Assembly: GCF_903970965.1 (NCBI RefSeq)
Contig: NZ_CAJCKW010000001.1
Span: forward strand, 620,001 to 684,000
Direction of reading: 5' to 3'
Source of the DNA: Aureimonas sp. ME7
GTDB lineage: Bacteria > Pseudomonadota > Alphaproteobacteria > Rhizobiales > Rhizobiaceae
Length of the DNA: 64,000 nt
Made by a program: the position numbers and the translations under genes. Under the pieces are notes generated by a model. That model saw nothing but the letters and a program-made list of their open reading frames with translations, did no database searches and was not told the DNA's origin. Positions 61,326-64,000 of the stretch are shown here, one piece after another. Position 1 is the stretch's first letter. Each line of letters starts with the position of its first letter.

Positions 61326-62675
61326 ATGCAGGCCACCGACGCGATCGAGATCCGGTCGTTCATCGACGAACGCAAGATGTCCCGCCAGCAGTGGTTGCTG
61401 GCCATCCTCTGCTTCGCGATCGTTCTCTGCGACGGCATGGACGTCGCGGTGATGGGCTTCCTCGCCCCCGCGATCATCGAGGGCTGGGGGATCTCGCGGC
61501 CCGAATTCGGCTTCGTCATGGGTGCGGCGCCGATCGGCCTCGCGGTCGGCGCAATCGTGGCGGGCTCCTCGTCCGACTGGTTCGGGCGCCGCAAGGTTCT
61601 TCTCGCCTCGGTCCTTGCCTTCGGCGTCCTGACTTTCCTGACCTCCTACGCCCAGACCACGACCCAGATGGCGCTCCTACGCTTCCTGACGGGGCTCGGC
61701 CTCGGCGCCGCGATGCCGAACACGACGACGCTCCTGTCGGAATACGTGCCGCAGCGCTCGCGCTCGTTCCTGCTCGCCACGATGTTCACGGGCTTCAACT
61801 TCGGCTCGGCCATCATCGGCTTCGTCGCCGCCTACATGCTCCCGCGCTACGGCTGGCAATCGGTGCTCCACTTCGGCGCCGTCATCCCGCTCGCGCTCTG
61901 CGCCGTCCTGTTCTTCCTCCTGCCGGAATCGGCGCGCTTCATGGTTGTGCGCGGCCACTCCGTCGACCGCATACGCAGGGTCCTGTCCCGCGTCAGCGGC
62001 GCCGACCTTTCGGGCGTGCGCGCCTTCACCCTCCACGAGGAGCCGGTTGCGGCCAAGCAGCCCGTAGCCGTCCTGTTCTCGCCCGCCTTCCGGGTCCGCA
62101 CGTTCTCGCTCTGGGTCTGCTACTTCATGGGACTCCTGGTCATCTACCTGTCTACGAGCTGGCTTCCGACCATGATGAAGGACGCCAACATGTCGATCGA
62201 CAGGGCGGCCAACGTCACTGCGATGTTCCAGCTCGGCGGCACTGTCGGCGCCATCGTGGTGGGCTTGGCCATGGACCGCTTCGGCGCTGCCCGCTCCATC
62301 GCCACCGCCTACCTCCTGGGTGGGATCTCCCTCATCCTGCTTGGCGTCGGCGGCATCGAGTCCCTCTGGCTTGCGGCGGTCGTCGCGGTCGTCGGCTTCT
62401 GCATGAGCGGCGGACAGACGGGCCTCAACGCCTTCGCGCCTGGCTGCTACCCGACCTTCGCCCGCGCGACCGGCGTGAGCTGGATGCTCGGCGTCGGCCG
62501 CCTCGGCAGCATCCTCGGATCCTCGATCGGCGGCGTGCTCCTCAGCTTCGGCTGGGACTTCCGGACGATCTTCTGCGTGCTCGCCGTCCCCGCCGTGATC
62601 AGCGCGGTCGCCATCTTGGTCGGCAACATGCAGCGCGCGAGAGACGGATCGGTGACGGAACTACATCGCGTCTAG
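61326..62675 (+). CDS. MFS transporter, aromatic acid:H+ symporter (AAHS) type
   Basis: Major facilitator with 12 predicted membrane segments and 449 residues. The N-terminal half has ILCFAIVLCDGMDVAVMGFL (the acidic DGMD in segment 1 is typical of AAHS permeases such as PcaK and GalT), DWFGRRKVLLASVLAFG and LTGLGLGAAMPNTTTLLSEY. The ATG at 61326 has GGGAGGAAACGAC upstream. It follows the galB/dioxygenase/ligK operon and carries the shared operator, so it likely imports the aromatic acid they degrade. Confidence 0.92.
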   Translation: MQATDAIEIRSFIDERKMSRQQWLLAILCFAIVLCDGMDVAVMGFLAPAIIEGWGISRPEFGFVMGAAPIGLAVGAIVAGSSSDWFGRRKVLLASVLAFGVLTFLTSYAQTTTQMALLRFLTGLGLGAAMPNTTTLLSEYVPQRSRSFLLATMFTGFNFGSAIIGFVAAYMLPRYGWQSVLHFGAVIPLALCAVLFFLLPESARFMVVRGHSVDRIRRVLSRVSGADLSGVRAFTLHEEPVAAKQPVAVLFSPAFRVRTFSLWVCYFMGLLVIYLSTSWLPTMMKDANMSIDRAANVTAMFQLGGTVGAIVVGLAMDRFGAARSIATAYLLGGISLILLGVGGIESLWLAAVVAVVGFCMSGGQTGLNAFAPGCYPTFARATGVSWMLGVGRLGSILGSSIGGVLLSFGWDFRTIFCVLAVPAVISAVAILVGNMQRARDGSVTELHRV

Positions 62676-63406
62676 TCGCCGCTGACCTCGACGTTGGTCT
62701 GCATGGGGTCTCGTTTTCGAAGGGGCCCCTTCTTGTGTCGGCGGTCGGCGGCCCGGTCGACTCCGGGGCAGGGCGGGCTGCTCCGCCACGCCGGCTATTC
62801 AAGTGTCCATGGGAGACGAAATACAAGGACCCCGCCGCCTCCAAGGTAAGTCGAGCGGGATGGCAATGCGTCCCGCCGCGACGTCCCGTTCGATGAATCC
62901 GCTCGATCGCCAGGCTCAAATCGTCAGGCGTAGCGTTGTAGGCTGCTACGTCAGCCCTCGTGCAGACGGGGCGCCGCTCCGCCGCAGTCGCGACTGCTTC
63001 GATGCCTTCGGTGAGGATCGATTCCGGTTCCCGCCCGTCTACGAAGACGTGGATCAACCGCTTTTGGTCTGCGCTTCCAGAACCAGCCTCCCAGACGCTG
63101 CGGGAACCGCATCGACCAATCGTCGACCAACACCTGCCGGAGCGTTTCGGCGCTACCCTGCGGTCGACCTCGAACAGCATGGTACGACCGGGATTTCGGC
63201 ACATCCCAGGTCGATGGCAGGCGCGCAGGTCCCCAACGTCCGCCTGCCCGATGACCATCAACACCAACGAGCGATGTCCGGCTGGGGAGTTGCCACGGCA
63301 GGCAGTGGTTAAGCGGACTTGGAAAACCTGCCAGCGCATTTGCTATGCAGACACATGAGGCGGCTCCTCGTCCATCTCGCGACACGATCAGACGGCAGAC
63401 GATGGT
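62676..63406. other. 731-base stretch without a recognised gene
   Basis: Open frames exist on both strands, the longest on the minus strand (62599-63339), but it runs into the MFS gene, has no ribosome site at its start, and shows no family pattern. Parts such as RLIHVFVDGREPESILTEGI look protein-like, so a decayed gene is possible. The last bases hold the response-regulator promoter. Confidence 0.4.
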
Positions 63407-64000
63407 ATGCGCATACTCGTTGTTGACGATGACGCGGACATCCGCGAGCTCCTTGGGCGCTATCTCGAGGGGCAAGGTTTCGACGTCATGCTGGCTTCCG
63501 GTGCACGCGAATGCGAGCGGGCCGCAGCGGGCGGGGGCATCGATCTCGTGGTGCTCGACGTGATGATGCCCGACGGGTCTGGTCTCGACGTATGCCGCCG
63601 GTTGCGCAACGAGAGGCCATCCCTGCCAGTGATCCTGCTGACGGCCCTGAAGGAGGACGTCGACCGGATCATCGGCCTGGAACTCGGGGCCGACGACTAT
63701 CTCGGCAAGCCCTTCAACCCCCGCGAACTGGTCGCTCGGATCAGAGCGGTGCTGCGCCGGCAGGGCAGGCAGGACGTACAGGACGCGCCTGTCGTCGAGG
63801 CGTCGCCCGTCGATCGGGAGCCTACCGAAACATCGTATCGTTTCGAAGGCTACGTCGCCGACCCCGTTTCGCGCTCGGTTCACGATCCGGAGGGGCGGGA
63901 GGTGCCGCTCACGGGAAGCGAGTTCGACCTCCTGTGCATCTTCCTCGACCGACCCGGACGCCTCCTGTCGCGCGATGCCTTGGCGGAGCATCTCTACGGT
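63407..64000 (+). CDS. OmpR-family response regulator (3' end outside window)
   Basis: N-terminal 198 residues of a response regulator. The receiver has LVVDDDADI, phospho-acceptor Asp51 (VVLDVMMPDGSG), Thr in LLTAL and Lys in LGKPFNPRELVARI. After a linker, the winged-helix DNA-binding domain begins (LTGSEFDLLCIFLDRPGRLL, SRDALAEHLYG) and runs off the window. No good ribosome site was seen before the ATG at 63407. The partner kinase is presumably downstream. Confidence 0.93.
   Translation, partial: MRILVVDDDADIRELLGRYLEGQGFDVMLASGARECERAAAGGGIDLVVLDVMMPDGSGLDVCRRLRNERPSLPVILLTALKEDVDRIIGLELGADDYLGKPFNPRELVARIRAVLRRQGRQDVQDAPVVEASPVDREPTETSYRFEGYVADPVSRSVHDPEGREVPLTGSEFDLLCIFLDRPGRLLSRDALAEHLYG

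Noticed and set aside
62599-63339. Minus-strand 246-codon frame in the gap before the last response regulator
   Set aside because: It overlaps the 3' end of the MFS gene, lacks a ribosome site and matches no family known to me; kept only as a possible decayed gene in the gap entry.
1-64000. CRISPR arrays, tRNA or rRNA genes
   Set aside because: No regularly spaced identical repeats and no recognisable tRNA cloverleaf or rRNA segments were noticed by eye. A tRNA scan was not possible.

Overview
The window is about 64 kb of very GC-rich DNA with short intergenic gaps, many stop-start overlaps of the ATGA type, and strong GGAGG ribosome binding sites. Gene content fits an alphaproteobacterium, probably Hyphomicrobiales (Rhizobiales): a Liu-type leucine operon, a fused indolepyruvate oxidoreductase, many TctC/Bug binding proteins, LigI/LigJ/LigK-type enzymes, and ISL3 and IS1182 elements. 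It reads as a catabolic, soil- or plant-associated chromosome segment. No rRNA, tRNA or CRISPR array was seen.

Layout. 1-3932 (minus): LysR regulator, aconitase-like dehydratase and TctC-type binding protein in one operon. 3977-14527: an Lrp/AsnC regulator divergent from a leucine/isovalerate operon (fused IOR, isovaleryl-CoA dehydrogenase, methylcrotonyl-CoA carboxylase B and A, HMG-CoA lyase, methylglutaconyl-CoA hydratase). 14687-17391: a scar region with an ISL3-like element, a helicase fragment, a small orphan ORF and a LysR tail fragment. 17392-33500 (minus): a 15-gene sugar-acid/carboxylate region with an isocitrate/tartrate-type dehydrogenase, an Fe3+/polyamine-type ABC importer, a racemase-family protein, OtnK/OtnC, an RraA-like protein, aconitase, a hydroxypyruvate isomerase-like protein, cupin, ABM protein, TctC protein, lactonase and amidohydrolase. 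A GntR regulator with a possible second winged helix is divergent from it.

34665-37362: a frameshifted pyrroline-5-carboxylate reductase relic and an IS1182-type element. 37614-41021: a tricarballylate module (GntR, TctC, TcuA) with a palindromic operator. 41427-43494: L-threonine kinase and threonine-phosphate decarboxylase for the cobalamin aminopropanol arm. 43724-46517: a PepSY protein/response regulator/histidine kinase operon, with CTGTCAGC repeats shared with a small divergent secreted-protein gene.

46644-62675 appears to be a dispersed aromatic meta-cleavage regulon. It holds LigI, LigJ, two LysR regulators with duplicated HTH domains, a TctC protein, a cytoplasmic ModA-like protein, a complete TctBAC transporter with its own LysR, a DUF1932 dehydrogenase, GalB (PIG-L fold), an XylE-like type I extradiol dioxygenase, LigK and an AAHS-type MFS permease. 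One motif, ATAGC-N5-CTTAT, lies upstream of three of these units. Together the genes could form a protocatechuate/gallate-like 4,5-cleavage route in which the usual LigAB dioxygenase and LigC dehydrogenase are replaced by unrelated enzymes. This is the most interesting candidate system here. The window ends inside an OmpR-type response regulator.
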